Shown: piece after piece, positions 7,113-16,156 of the stretch | Position numbering within the stretch: the first letter of the stretch is position 1 | Layout: every line of letters starts with the position of its first letter | Assembly: GCA_036645575.1 (NCBI GenBank) | Contig: JAVXNW010000038.1 | Coordinates: forward strand, 1 to 23,611 | Reading direction: 5' to 3' | DNA length: 23,611 nt | Source: JAVXNW01 sp036645575 | GTDB taxonomy: Bacteria > Bacillota > Clostridia > Christensenellales > Aristaeellaceae | The notes under the pieces: model-generated | Told to the model about the DNA's origin: nothing | Seen by the model: the letters and a program-made list of their open reading frames with translations, nothing else | The model's database searches: none | Made by a program: the position numbers and the translations under genes

Positions 7113-9748
7113 CGTGCTCCCTCCAATTCGTCTACCCGCGCTCGCAGTGTGGCAAGTTCCTTTTCGTGCTTCTGCCAGCCCTCCGTCAGCACCGCGATCA
7201 GCTCGGAATAGACCAGTCCCAAATGATCCGGGTTGTCGTCCATGAGCAGGTTCGCGCCCTCATAATCGGTACCGCGCAGCGCTTCCCGCACGTCCTGCGC
7301 CACAAACCCGAAGCGCAGCTTGCCCTCCGGTTCCTCGTTCAGGTGGTAGCGCACGGGGATCAAGCGAGAAAGCAGGGCGACAACATTCAGCGGGGCAATG
7401 TCGTGCTTCGCCCGGCGATCGGAGGTGTTCACGCTGTTGTTGGCGTACAGCCTTCGCCAGCGCATTCCGTTGCCATCGCCGCCCAAGTCGTAGCTGTCGC
7501 CCGCGTCCGGCAGGAAATGTCCCACCATTACCGCGCTCATCGCGGCCTTGCGCTCGTCGTATTTGAGGATCAGGTCGGCGCTATTGTTGCCGCCCGCCGA
7601 GAGCCATAGTTTGCTCCGGGCCGACATCTTAAGGTCCAATCTCCCATAAATATTCAAGCCCTCGTCGAACAGGCCGCCCGCGTTCATGAGTCCAATCGCG
7701 CCGTAGGGGCTGTCCGAACCGGGGCGCCTGAATTCCAGCCCCGCGTACGATCCGCCCATGGCGGGAATTCCCACCGCCGCCTCGAAGGCGGAACTGATCG
7801 CTGGGTTATACAGCCGGATCGCCACCCGGTCCGAAAGCTGTTGGATTTGCGATGCCAGCCCACCCGTGCCATTCACCGTTTGGGAGATGCCGTTTACGTC
7901 CTGGCGGATGCTGGTGATTGAGCCGGACAGGTTGCTGACCGTGCTGGATAGGCCGGATGCCGTCTGACTGAGGGTGGAGATGTCGCCCTGGGCGCTTTCC
8001 ATGGCGGTTTGCAGCCGCCCGGCGGTCAACTGCACGGTGGCCAGATTGTTCTGCGCGTCCGTCAGGCCCGCACGAATCTCCGTGGCTGTTTGGCGCAGGG
8101 CTGTGATGCTCCCCGCGTGGTCGGTGACCGCGCTTTGCAGCGTTTCGGTGGTGGTCTCCAGCGTGTCCAGCCACGTCCTCGTGTCGGTCAGCAACTGCTG
8201 CGCCGCCTCGATGTCCGCCCATGCCTGGTTCAGTGCTTCTTGTAGGTCTGGATCCAGCTTGGCGGGCGGGATCGCGCCGTCCTCCAGTGCGCCGCCCGGC
8301 ACCGTGCCGGGCAACAGTTTTTGCCCGCTCAGCGCGGGAATCTGCCAGGAGTACACCGTGTCCAGCCCGGTCTGGATATTGCCCAGCTCAATCTCAACCA
8401 CCCGCTCCAGCAGGCAGTCAAACACCAGCCGCCGTACCGTGGCGCTGATCTCTATCCCATGGCGGCGATCCACCACCGGCACTTCGTCGTAGAGATACAC
8501 GGTCTCCAACTGGGCGTATTGCCGGTATTCCTCGGTGCTACCCAGCTCCAGATAATTGACGGTGAGGCTGACCTCGGGCAGATCCGCCTGATCCTCGGAG
8601 AACATCCGCCCGGCCTGCTCTCGCATCCTGGCTCGGGCCAGAGCGACGGGGATGTCCTTGCTAACCTTGCAGGCCTGACACCCCAACACATGGACGCGCC
8701 GGACGGGGTAGCTGTCGGCGTATTCCGAATAGACGTAGTTGTCCGGGTTGTCCGGGGTGTCGGTCAGGTAGAGCGGGGATCCGTCTTTTTTTTCGCCCAT
8801 GGGGAGGATGGCCGTAACCACCTTCTCGTCCGAGGATTTCATGTCCACGCCCAGCAGGTTTTTGCCGTACTCGATTCGTGCGCCGCGGTTGCGCCCCGCA
8901 CGGCGCAGCAGGTACAGCTCGAAATCGTCCCGCACCAGTTCTGCGCCCCAGCGCGTTAAAAAGCCGATCTCCGGATCCAGCAGCGCCTGCAGGGGGCTGA
9001 TGTTGACCCAATCGCAGGAAGTGCGCTTATCCGCGATGTCGGTGAAAAACTCGAACTCACCCGCAAAATCGCAGCCGTCCAGAATGCCGTTCAACGCGGT
9101 ATTCGCGTCAAGGGGCGCGTCGTTTTTGTATCGCGTGTTGCCGAAGTTTAGGTCGTAGCTGATATGGGGCGCGTAGGCGGTAACGGCGCCGCTTTTTGTG
9201 CTCACGTCCACGTCTAGAATCCGAAAGAGCTGGGACCGCACCGTCCAGGGTGGGGCCAGGCCTTCGATGGCGTCGGTGGAAGCGTCCAGTGTCTGGGCTA
9301 GCTTGAATTCTAGGGCGGCATGGGCGATCCAGCCGCTGGTGCGGCCCAGCTTCACCTTGTAGCGCTCAGCTCCCTTTTGCACAACCACCACCTCCGTGCC
9401 AAGCGGCAGCAACTTGCGCTTGCGACCCTTTTTCGCTTGGGTATAGACGTACCGTTCAGCCTTGCTGGCCGTGGCTTTGACGCTCCACACTTCGACGGCG
9501 GTGACCACCTGCCCGCCCGCAATTTCGGGCGTGGTACGCACGCGGGTATCGCACTTGAGAACGCATCCCCGGGCGATGGCCTTCCAGCGCCCCGCCGCAT
9601 CGAAGGGATGTGTCAGCGTCACCGCGCTCATGCCCCCCGCGATCTCCTCGTGTTCGCACCGGATGGGGCAGAGCGCCCCGACTAGGCCGGTGCTCTCAAA
9701 ATCCTGAGCGTTTTCTGGGTAGATATAGACTTCTCCCGTGGGAACCAC
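7106..9748 (-). CDS. tal: Tail tip protein (Tal/endopeptidase-like) with inserted SH3-like domain and C-terminal S74 chaperone
   Basis: 880 residues. The N-terminal about 460 residues match the prophage endopeptidase tail (gp27-like) hub that caps the tail tube (VYIYPENAQDF; DANTALNGILDGCDF; EYGKNLLGVDMKSSDEKVV). Inside it, about residues 97-150 look like an SH3-like insert (YVYTQAKKGRKRKLLPLGTE, then SGWIAHAALEFK). Residues about 500-645 form a long coiled coil. Residues about 770-880 are an intramolecular chaperone auto-processing domain (peptidase S74): NTSDRRAKHDIAPL carries the self-cleavage Ser776, followed by GFVAQDVREAL and a terminal coiled coil. Self-cleavage would release the chaperone after trimer folding. 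The GTG start has a GGAG directly abutting it rather than at normal spacing, and a 94-bp gap precedes it, unlike its tightly packed neighbours. Confidence 0.88.
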   Translation of the reverse strand: MVPTGEVYIYPENAQDFESTGLVGALCPIRCEHEEIAGGMSAVTLTHPFDAAGRWKAIARGCVLKCDTRVRTTPEIAGGQVVTAVEVWSVKATASKAERYVYTQAKKGRKRKLLPLGTEVVVVQKGAERYKVKLGRTSGWIAHAALEFKLAQTLDASTDAIEGLAPPWTVRSQLFRILDVDVSTKSGAVTAYAPHISYDLNFGNTRYKNDAPLDANTALNGILDGCDFAGEFEFFTDIADKRTSCDWVNISPLQALLDPEIGFLTRWGAELVRDDFELYLLRRAGRNRGARIEYGKNLLGVDMKSSDEKVVTAILPMGEKKDGSPLYLTDTPDNPDNYVYSEYADSYPVRRVHVLGCQACKVSKDIPVALARARMREQAGRMFSEDQADLPEVSLTVNYLELGSTEEYRQYAQLETVYLYDEVPVVDRRHGIEISATVRRLVFDCLLERVVEIELGNIQTGLDTVYSWQIPALSGQKLLPGTVPGGALEDGAIPPAKLDPDLQEALNQAWADIEAAQQLLTDTRTWLDTLETTTETLQSAVTDHAGSITALRQTATEIRAGLTDAQNNLATVQLTAGRLQTAMESAQGDISTLSQTASGLSSTVSNLSGSITSIRQDVNGISQTVNGTGGLASQIQQLSDRVAIRLYNPAISSAFEAAVGIPAMGGSYAGLEFRRPGSDSPYGAIGLMNAGGLFDEGLNIYGRLDLKMSARSKLWLSAGGNNSADLILKYDERKAAMSAVMVGHFLPDAGDSYDLGGDGNGMRWRRLYANNSVNTSDRRAKHDIAPLNVVALLSRLIPVRYHLNEEPEGKLRFGFVAQDVREALRGTDYEGANLLMDDNPDHLGLVYSELIAVLTEGWQKHEKELATLRARVDELEGARC

Positions 9749-9755
9749 CTCCGTA

Positions 9756-9842
9756 TCAGGCTTGGAAAAGCCCCGATAGTGTAGTATAATTTTCCGGTGA
9801 ATTCGCTATTTGAAGAAATAGCGGTGTTTCGAGCGTGCACAT
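9756..9842 (-). CDS. Possible 28-codon leader ORF before tal
   Basis: An ATG directly following the Dit stop (TAGATG) opens a 28-codon frame (starts MCTLETPLFLQIANS) that ends in TGA 7 nt before the tal GTG. Termination there could hand ribosomes to the poorly spaced tal start by reinitiation. No family, weak ribosome site; the frame could be chance. Confidence 0.2.
   Translation of the reverse strand: MCTLETPLFLQIANSPENYTTLSGLFQA
9762..9790 (+). promoter_or_regulatory. Antisense sigma-A-type promoter-like sequence
   Basis: TTGGAA (9762-9767), a 17-bp spacer, and a perfect TATAAT (9785-9790) read rightward, against dit and the tape measure gene. No plus-strand gene with a ribosome site follows. 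Any transcript would begin near 9797 and open with the 9804-9823 hairpin. It may be a chance match in an AT-rich patch. Confidence 0.35.
9804..9823. other. Perfect 8-bp hairpin in the dit-tal gap
   Basis: CGCTATTT and AAATAGCG flank a 4-nt loop (GAAG on plus, CTTC on minus). No T-run follows on the minus strand (AATTCACC), so it is not a terminator; an RNA processing or stability element, or a protein-binding palindrome, is possible. Confidence 0.5.
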
Positions 9843-10550
9843 CTACAGCCACCGCCACCCGGGCTCCACAGTCACCGTGCGCACGTCGCCCGTCCAGCTT
9901 ATCTTGGTATCGCCCGTGGGCAGTTCGGGCCAATCCCTGTCCGCCAGGGTGATCTCCACCCGCGACTCAGGGTCGCCCGTGTGATAGGCGCTCATGGCCT
10001 CGCAGTCTATGGTCACCGCACCCGCCAGGCCGTCCAGGGCGACGGTGCGGTTCCCCACGGTCAGGGTGACGCTGCCCGTGCCCTGGATCATGATCTTGGG
10101 CGCGGCGGGGAGCGTGCCCTCGTTGGTCAGGGTGGTGGGCACGGTGAGGCGGTAGCGGTCGGGATTGGCTTCATATTTGAAGGGCTTACAGCGAAGCACC
10201 GCGTCAAAGGTGCGGGCCTTGCGGGCGCGGACGATGGTTTTCAGTTCGATCTGGTTCACCGCCCGGGCGCGGTAGCACTTTCCTTCATCATTGCCTAGAA
10301 TCAGGTCGCCCGCGCTCCGCAGCCAGACCGCGATCTCGTCCAGTCGGGAAAGGTCGTGGACAAGGCAGCCGATAGACAGGATAAGGTCCTCATAGACGCA
10401 CTCGCCCTCGAGCAGGGTCAGTTCTCCGCTTCGGCCGGGCACGGGCTTAAACTCCGCGCGCTCCTCGGGGACCATGGCGGGTGGGTACTCGGTAACGTAC
10501 ACGCCCAGGTCGGTTGACAAAACGCCCTTGAATCTGAACCATGCCGCCAT
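9843..10550 (-). CDS. dit: Distal tail protein (Dit)
   Basis: A 235-residue protein of the siphovirus distal tail family (Sipho_tail), which forms the hexameric ring joining the tail tube to the tip. The N-terminal region (FKGVLSTDLGVYVTEYPP, then PGRSGELTLLEG) matches the Dit belt domain, and the C-terminal part (LTNEGTLPAAPKIMIQGTG) matches its galectin-like domain, including the typical asparagine-glycine-proline segment. The ATG at 10550 overlaps the tape measure stop (TGATG); a GTG one codon earlier (10553) is an alternative start. Order tape measure, Dit, Tal is standard for Gram-positive siphophages. Confidence 0.92.
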   Translation of the reverse strand: MAAWFRFKGVLSTDLGVYVTEYPPAMVPEERAEFKPVPGRSGELTLLEGECVYEDLILSIGCLVHDLSRLDEIAVWLRSAGDLILGNDEGKCYRARAVNQIELKTIVRARKARTFDAVLRCKPFKYEANPDRYRLTVPTTLTNEGTLPAAPKIMIQGTGSVTLTVGNRTVALDGLAGAVTIDCEAMSAYHTGDPESRVEITLADRDWPELPTGDTKISWTGDVRTVTVEPGWRWL

Positions 10551-13500
10551 CACCCTCGCCCCCCATAGCCAAATTGTACCCGCCGGTTGAGGCGGCTGAT
10601 CTCAATCGCCAATGCGCGCACGTCCTGCGGGTCTTTTACTGCCAAGCTGTCCACATGTACCGTCACATTGCCGCTGTCTCGCTGGTCGCAAAAGCGGCGG
10701 TTGTCGTTGGCAATCGTCTGGCTCGCCGAATGGCTCAGGCTGCCCGCGATGTAGCGGGAAGCGTTGCGGATGGCGCGCAGCTGTTTCTCATCCGCCACGC
10801 CCAGGGCGATGCCCCGTGAAAAGTGTCCGCCGATCTCCATGCCCACCCGGGAGGGACTATGTTCCTTGAGCGCCTGCTCCGCGGCCTCCTTCGCGGCCTT
10901 CGCGGCGCGGCTAGCGGCGGCGCGGATGAACATGGCGCCGCTGGTAATGCCCTGGGCGATACCCTGGGAAAAGTTCTTCCCGGCAGTCTTGCCGACGGAG
11001 GTCAGATTGCCGACGCCCGACTTGATGTTGGAAGAAACGGTAGCGCCCGCCGCGCCGAACCCGTAGCCCGTCATGCCCTGGGCGATGCCCTCGCCCACCG
11101 ACGTGCCGGTGGGGATCATGGTGGTGGCAGGGGAATTGATGCCCAGCGCCGCGTTGACCGCCGCCAAGAGATTCCCGGACACCGTGGAGGCGTAGCCCAA
11201 CCAACCTGCTGCCGCCATCGCGTCGCCAATGCCCGCGACGATGTTCTGCCCCACGCCCGCGACTTCCAGCGACGACACAAAGTCGAGAATCGCCTGCAGG
11301 TTTGCCGCGTCCTCCTTACTGATTTCGCCGCCGTTCTGGATCAGCGCGACGACTTCCGAGATGTAGGCGGACAGCGCCGCGAGGTTTTCCGGGTTCATCT
11401 GGGTAGCCAGTTGGTTTTCCACGCCCGTCTTGCTCGCGCCGTCCATGAGGCCCCAAAGCGTCGCCCATGTGCCTTTGCTCGCCTCCAGATATTTCGCGGC
11501 GTCGGTCAGCCTTTTTACCTGATCCATCACGTCCATGCCGGCCAGGCTGCCCAGCGGCCCAAGGTCGAGCGTGGAAGTCTTGTTGTCCCAGCCCGTGGTG
11601 GCCGTGACTTTCTTATCCGTCACGCCGCCGCGCGCGTTCTCCACGCCCTCGGGTGTGCCGCCGACTTCTGGGGTAATGAGCACATGCATGGTTCCGTCCG
11701 CGTCGTAAGCCATGAGCGTGGTATCGTCGATCTTGTTCGCGGGCACGAGATTCACGGAAATCTGTTTGCCGCTCTCCCAAAATGTCGCGTTCGGATCGTT
11801 CAGCACGTCTTCCGGGTTTTCGTAAACCGTACCGACACGGACAATGCCGTTTAGCTTCACGGGATTCGCCGCCACGAAGGCGTTGTAGGCCGTCAGGTCG
11901 TAGCCGGTAATGGACACCTGCGCGGAGGGCTTGAGCGTAGCTTTGGCGACCGGGGTTTCCTCGTAGGCGTCCACGTAGGCGGTGAAGGCTTTGAGCAGCG
12001 CCGATTTGTCCACGCTGGCGGCTTCCGCGTAGGAACTGACGAGGGCCTCGATCTCGTCCGGTTTCAGCGCGGAAATATCCACGCCCGCCGCTTCGAGATA
12101 CTTGCCGACCATCGCCGTGATGTCCTCGGGCGTCAGCGCAGTGGTCAGCGCGCCGCCCTTCATTTCCTCATAGGCCAGCACAAAAGCGGTAATGCCTTCC
12201 GGTTTAAGGCCGGCGGTATCCACGCCTTCCTTTTCCAGATAATTCTGAATGTAGGCGGTGATCTCGTCGGGCTTGAGCGTGCTCATGTCCGCGCCCGCGT
12301 CCATCTCCCTATAGGCGCTGACCAGCGCCGTCACGTTCTCCGGCGTCAGCCCGGATACATCCGCGCCGCTGGTCGCCTCGGCGTAGGTCTGCACGTAGGC
12401 GATGATCCCTCGGGGCGTGAGCGCCAGCGTGGACGCGCCGCTATCCAGTTCCTGATAAGCCGCCACAAACGCCGTGATCGCGGAAGGTTTGAGCTTGGAA
12501 ACATCCACGCCCGCGTTCTCCAGATAACCCTTGACGTAGGCGGTGATCTCATCGGGCTTGAGCGTCGAGATGTCCGCCTTGCCGTTCAGTTCCTTATAGG
12601 CGCTGACCAGCGCCGTCACGTTTTCGGGCGTCAGCCCGGATACGTCCGCGCCGCCCGTTTTCTCCTGATAGTCGTTTATGTAGGCAATGAGCCCCTCGGG
12701 TTTCAAACCCGCTTTGTCCGCGCTGCCTTGCTTTTCAACATAGGTGCTGACGATAGCGATCACGTCGGGTTTTGGCTTAACGGCGTTCGTGTCGGAATAG
12801 CGCTGCACCACCGCGTCGGTGGTGATGACGCCTGGATTGGCGGCGAATTCGTTCCAGCGCGCCTGCGCGCCGGTCATATCCAAATCGGTTGTGATCTTGA
12901 GGATTTCCTCCGGAAGCGATTCGCCAAACATCGTAGCTAAACCGGGCAGAACGGTATCCCGGTCTTTGAGAAATTGTTGAATCGCGGCGATCTGTTCCAT
13001 TGTTCCGGAGAAATCCAACGCAGGAAGCATCTGCTGTACTTCGCCTTCGGTCATTCCACCGTCGATCAGCGATTGAATTTGCGTGAGCGTGGCGAGATAT
13101 TCCGTCATCGCGCGCTCGTCCATGCCGGAGGCGAGCTTTTCCATCTCGGTCAGGATACCGGGCTTATCCGATTCACTGGCCGCACTGTACGCGCGCAGTT
13201 TCTGCGTCAATGCGTCTAAGTCCTTATCCGCCCGTTGGATTTCCGGCTGTTCCAGTACTGGTGTCACAACGCCCTTTAGGGTTTCGGCGTACTCCTCGGT
13301 CGCGGCCTTTCGGTCGGCGTTGTACTTGGCGTTGAGGTCGGAAAGCGCCTGTTCCTTTTCCGCGCCCTCGGCCATCAGTTGAATGAGCGCGTATTCCTTA
13401 TCGTACTGCGCGTCGATCTGGGCGTTGACGGCTGCCATGCCCTGCGCGGCGGCGACCATGGCGTTCTGGTAGACGGATACGTCTGCGCCCTTCTGCCCAC

Positions 13501-16069
13501 GCGCCTGCGCGCGCGCGACCTCGGCTTCGACTTTCTGCTTGATCGTCTCGAACCCATCCACATCGGCGGGCGCGAGGCGGTACTTGATCTCGATTTCCTC
13601 CCGCGCGTCGATCAGCGCTTGCAGCCGCACCTTATCCTTGTCGGTGAGGTTCTTGTTCTGGCGCTTCTTAAGCAGCGATTCGATTTCTTTGTCCATGCTG
13701 TCGAGCGTCTTCATATCCGCTTCGATCTGCGAACTGACCTCGGTTAATCCCGCTTGTTTCGCGGTTTCGTTCAGCCCGGACAATTCTTCCCGTGTGGACG
13801 CCGTAAGTGATTTAAACGATTCCGTCCATTTTCCGACGATCTCGTCGGTGTCCTTTTGTCCGTCCGACCAGGACGCCAGCACGCCCGCGATCCAAGTATC
13901 GGCGGATTCTTTGCTCCGCGCGAAGTCCTCGTCCGACATGCCGAAAAGCGACAGCCCCGCCTTCGAGAAGAACGTATCGGCGGCGTTGTCTTTCCACTTC
14001 TTCGCGGTCGCCGCCATGCCTTCCAGCGCCTCGCGGGACTCTTTCGCGCCGGAAGCGTAGTCGTAGAGTGCGTAGGCTCCGTAGATCAGCGCGGCCGACA
14101 GCGCCGCGACGCCCAGCTTCGAGGATAGCGCAACCTTGGCCAAGCCCTTGATCCCGCCGCCAGCGACGCTGACCTTGGCCGAGAATTTGCCCATGCTGGT
14201 GGCGAACTTCCCCATCGCGGCGGACGTCTTGCCGACCGCGCCGATGGTTTTTCCCAATACGAGGATTGCGGGGCCCGCCGCTGCCGCCATGCCCGCGAAC
14301 TGGACGATGGCCCTGCGTTGTCCCTGTTCCATTTCCATAAAGGACGCGAGCAATTCGTTCGCGCGGGTGATCATGTCGCGGATCGTGGGATTGAGATCGT
14401 CTCCGATCTGCTGGCCGAAAAGCGCCGCCGTGTTCTTGAGGTTGGTAAGCTGGCTTGCCGTGGTGGCGTAACGCTTATTTGCCTCAATGGTCAGCGCGGA
14501 ATTTTCCGTCCATGCCTTGTTCGCCGTTTTCTGCGTCTTACTAAACAGTTCATTGGCGTTGGTCGCGCGCAGCAGCGTATCCCGCAGCCGTACCTCCTTG
14601 ATCCCGATGTCCTCGAGCGTCTTGATGGCCGATTCGCCTTCGTCGTCCAGCTTGGAGAGGCCGACGATAAAGGACTGGAAGGCCGCGGCGGGATCACTGT
14701 CCCACAGCGTCTTAAACGCCTTCGCGCTCATGCCGGAGACCTGGGCGAAATCATTGAGCGCTGCGCCACCGGTGGCTGAGGCTACCTCCATCTTGACCAG
14801 TGCCTTCGAGAACGCCGAGCCGCCCATCTGCGCCTCGATTCCGACCGACGACAGCGCCGTGGCAAAGCCCAGTATCTGCGATTCCGTCAGCCCCACCTGA
14901 TGCCCCGCCGCCGCCAGGCGTTTGGACATCTCCATGATCTCGGATTCCGTGGTGGCGTAGTTGTTGCCCAGGTCCACCAACGCGCTGCCCAGATTCCCGA
15001 ACTCCGACTGGCTCATGCCGGTGATGTTGGCGAACTTGGCAAGCGTGGACGCGGCGTCCTGCGCCACGATGTCGGTAGAATTGCCCAGATCGATCATGGT
15101 GTGCGTGAATTCTATCAGATGGCTGTTGGCAATGCCCAGCTGTCCCGCGACGGCCATGACCTCTGCAATGTCCGCACCGGAGGACGCCACCTGCGTGGAC
15201 ATCTCCTTGATGGAGCCGGACAGGGACGCGAACTCTTCCTCGGTCGCGTCCACGGTTTTCCTGACCGACGCGAACGCGGTTTCATAGTCGATGCTGGACT
15301 TGATCGCCGCCGTGCCCAGCGCCAGAATGGGCGTGGTCAGCGCCTTACTCATGCCGCGCCCGGCGGATACCATGGCTTTGGAAACCGTATCGCACTTTTT
15401 GGCAAACGCGGTTAGATACTCGCCCGCCTGCGTCCAGTGGGACTTCATGCGGTAGAGCTGTTCGGTGAGCTTGCGGATTTCGGCTTCGGTCGTCTTGACG
15501 GCGGCCTTTGCGTTATTGAGGTTGGTCGTGGCCGTGGAGATTGCGTCGGCGTTGTTTTGGAGCGTCTTGGCGCCCGCGACCAGCTGGCCTTCGAGCTTCT
15601 TGATTTCCGCGCCGAGATCTTTGTATTCCTGTTCCAGCGCGTCCAGCTCCGCCTTGGCCTGCTGCGTGCGCGCGTCGCCCTCGCCGACCGCCGTGTTCCA
15701 CGCCTCGTACCGCGCGCGAGCAAGGCTGATGGACGACGGCAGCGCCGCATACTGCTGCTTCGCTTCCTCGAGCGCCTGCGTCATTTTCTCCTGACGCGCG
15801 TGGGAATCCACCAGCTTCTGATTGGCCGCGACCAGCGCGCGGGAATATTGTTCGACGGCTAGCTTCTGATTCGTCAGCTTCTGCCCGAGCATGGAGAGCT
15901 TCGCATCCGTCCCCTTGACAGACCCCTCGAACTTGTCGATCCCCGCACCAGCCAACGTGAAGGTGCTCTCTGCTTCCTTGATCTGCTTATTAATCGTGCG
16001 CAGATTCCGCGCAAAATTGTCGCTGTCCAGCGACAGCGCGACGACCAACTCGCGCAAGACTTCGCTCAT
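10550..16069 (-). CDS. Tail tape measure protein, 1839 residues
   Basis: Sets tail length and is ejected with the DNA. Residues 1-210 are coiled coil (INKQIKEAESTFTLAGAGID). About 235-520 match the TP901-type tape measure core (SSIDYETAFASVRKTVDATE; NITGMSQSEFGNLGSALVDL; LRDTLLRATNANELFSKTQK). Hydrophobic segments lie near 584-605 (MAAAAGPAILVLGKTIGAVG) and 650-673 (LGVAALSAALIYGAYALYDY). About 690-1110 are helical and charged. About 1118-1375 hold tandem 24-residue repeats (separate entry). The C-terminus (INSPATTMIPTGTSVGEG, then HSPSRVGMEIGGHFSRGI) matches the conserved end of these proteins. At the usual 1.5 angstroms per residue the tail would be near 275 nm. GGAGGTGA lies 8 nt before the ATG. 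The gene is cut off from its usual upstream neighbour by a plus-strand toxin-antitoxin cassette. Confidence 0.97.
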   Translation of the reverse strand: MSEVLRELVVALSLDSDNFARNLRTINKQIKEAESTFTLAGAGIDKFEGSVKGTDAKLSMLGQKLTNQKLAVEQYSRALVAANQKLVDSHARQEKMTQALEEAKQQYAALPSSISLARARYEAWNTAVGEGDARTQQAKAELDALEQEYKDLGAEIKKLEGQLVAGAKTLQNNADAISTATTNLNNAKAAVKTTEAEIRKLTEQLYRMKSHWTQAGEYLTAFAKKCDTVSKAMVSAGRGMSKALTTPILALGTAAIKSSIDYETAFASVRKTVDATEEEFASLSGSIKEMSTQVASSGADIAEVMAVAGQLGIANSHLIEFTHTMIDLGNSTDIVAQDAASTLAKFANITGMSQSEFGNLGSALVDLGNNYATTESEIMEMSKRLAAAGHQVGLTESQILGFATALSSVGIEAQMGGSAFSKALVKMEVASATGGAALNDFAQVSGMSAKAFKTLWDSDPAAAFQSFIVGLSKLDDEGESAIKTLEDIGIKEVRLRDTLLRATNANELFSKTQKTANKAWTENSALTIEANKRYATTASQLTNLKNTAALFGQQIGDDLNPTIRDMITRANELLASFMEMEQGQRRAIVQFAGMAAAAGPAILVLGKTIGAVGKTSAAMGKFATSMGKFSAKVSVAGGGIKGLAKVALSSKLGVAALSAALIYGAYALYDYASGAKESREALEGMAATAKKWKDNAADTFFSKAGLSLFGMSDEDFARSKESADTWIAGVLASWSDGQKDTDEIVGKWTESFKSLTASTREELSGLNETAKQAGLTEVSSQIEADMKTLDSMDKEIESLLKKRQNKNLTDKDKVRLQALIDAREEIEIKYRLAPADVDGFETIKQKVEAEVARAQARGQKGADVSVYQNAMVAAAQGMAAVNAQIDAQYDKEYALIQLMAEGAEKEQALSDLNAKYNADRKAATEEYAETLKGVVTPVLEQPEIQRADKDLDALTQKLRAYSAASESDKPGILTEMEKLASGMDERAMTEYLATLTQIQSLIDGGMTEGEVQQMLPALDFSGTMEQIAAIQQFLKDRDTVLPGLATMFGESLPEEILKITTDLDMTGAQARWNEFAANPGVITTDAVVQRYSDTNAVKPKPDVIAIVSTYVEKQGSADKAGLKPEGLIAYINDYQEKTGGADVSGLTPENVTALVSAYKELNGKADISTLKPDEITAYVKGYLENAGVDVSKLKPSAITAFVAAYQELDSGASTLALTPRGIIAYVQTYAEATSGADVSGLTPENVTALVSAYREMDAGADMSTLKPDEITAYIQNYLEKEGVDTAGLKPEGITAFVLAYEEMKGGALTTALTPEDITAMVGKYLEAAGVDISALKPDEIEALVSSYAEAASVDKSALLKAFTAYVDAYEETPVAKATLKPSAQVSITGYDLTAYNAFVAANPVKLNGIVRVGTVYENPEDVLNDPNATFWESGKQISVNLVPANKIDDTTLMAYDADGTMHVLITPEVGGTPEGVENARGGVTDKKVTATTGWDNKTSTLDLGPLGSLAGMDVMDQVKRLTDAAKYLEASKGTWATLWGLMDGASKTGVENQLATQMNPENLAALSAYISEVVALIQNGGEISKEDAANLQAILDFVSSLEVAGVGQNIVAGIGDAMAAAGWLGYASTVSGNLLAAVNAALGINSPATTMIPTGTSVGEGIAQGMTGYGFGAAGATVSSNIKSGVGNLTSVGKTAGKNFSQGIAQGITSGAMFIRAAASRAAKAAKEAAEQALKEHSPSRVGMEIGGHFSRGIALGVADEKQLRAIRNASRYIAGSLSHSASQTIANDNRRFCDQRDSGNVTVHVDSLAVKDPQDVRALAIEISRLNRRVQFGYGGRG
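11945..12715 (-). repeat. Tandem 24-codon repeats in the tape measure gene with a 285-bp superrepeat
   Basis: About 11 copies of a 22-25 residue unit with the core (L)KP(D/E)-x-(I/V)-TA-(Y/F/L)-V-x-x-Y-x-E, for example TLKPDEITAYVKGYLENAG. Four successive units form a 95-codon block: GLTPENVTALVSAY begins at 12637 and again at 12352, exactly 285 bp apart, and subunits 2 (TLKPDEITAY), 3 and 4 line up in order. The two blocks are close in DNA as well (the 21 bases at 12617-12637 and 12332-12352 differ at 2-3 positions), so the duplication is fairly recent. Confidence 0.9.
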
Positions 16070-16090
16070 GAAAAGTCACCTCCAAAATGC

Positions 16091-16119
16091 TTGACAGCCG
16101 ATAGCATCCGTGCTATCAT
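16091..16119 (+). promoter_or_regulatory. Promoter and palindromic operator of the toxin-antitoxin operon
   Basis: TTGACA (16091-16096), exactly 17 bp, then TATCAT (16114-16119): a near-consensus sigma-A promoter. A perfect 7-bp palindrome, GATAGCA (16100-16106) and TGCTATC (16111-16117), spans the spacer and most of the -10 element. Binding of the XRE antitoxin (or toxin-antitoxin complex) here would block RNA polymerase, the usual autoregulation for this class. Confidence 0.82.
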
Positions 16120-16156
16120 GTTCTTGGGTAGAGTACTGAACGAACGAGAGGATACC

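Noticed and set aside
11945..12715. Regular repeats considered as a CRISPR array
   Set aside because: The repeats are in-frame, diverged, without unique spacers, and encode a periodic protein segment in the tape measure gene.
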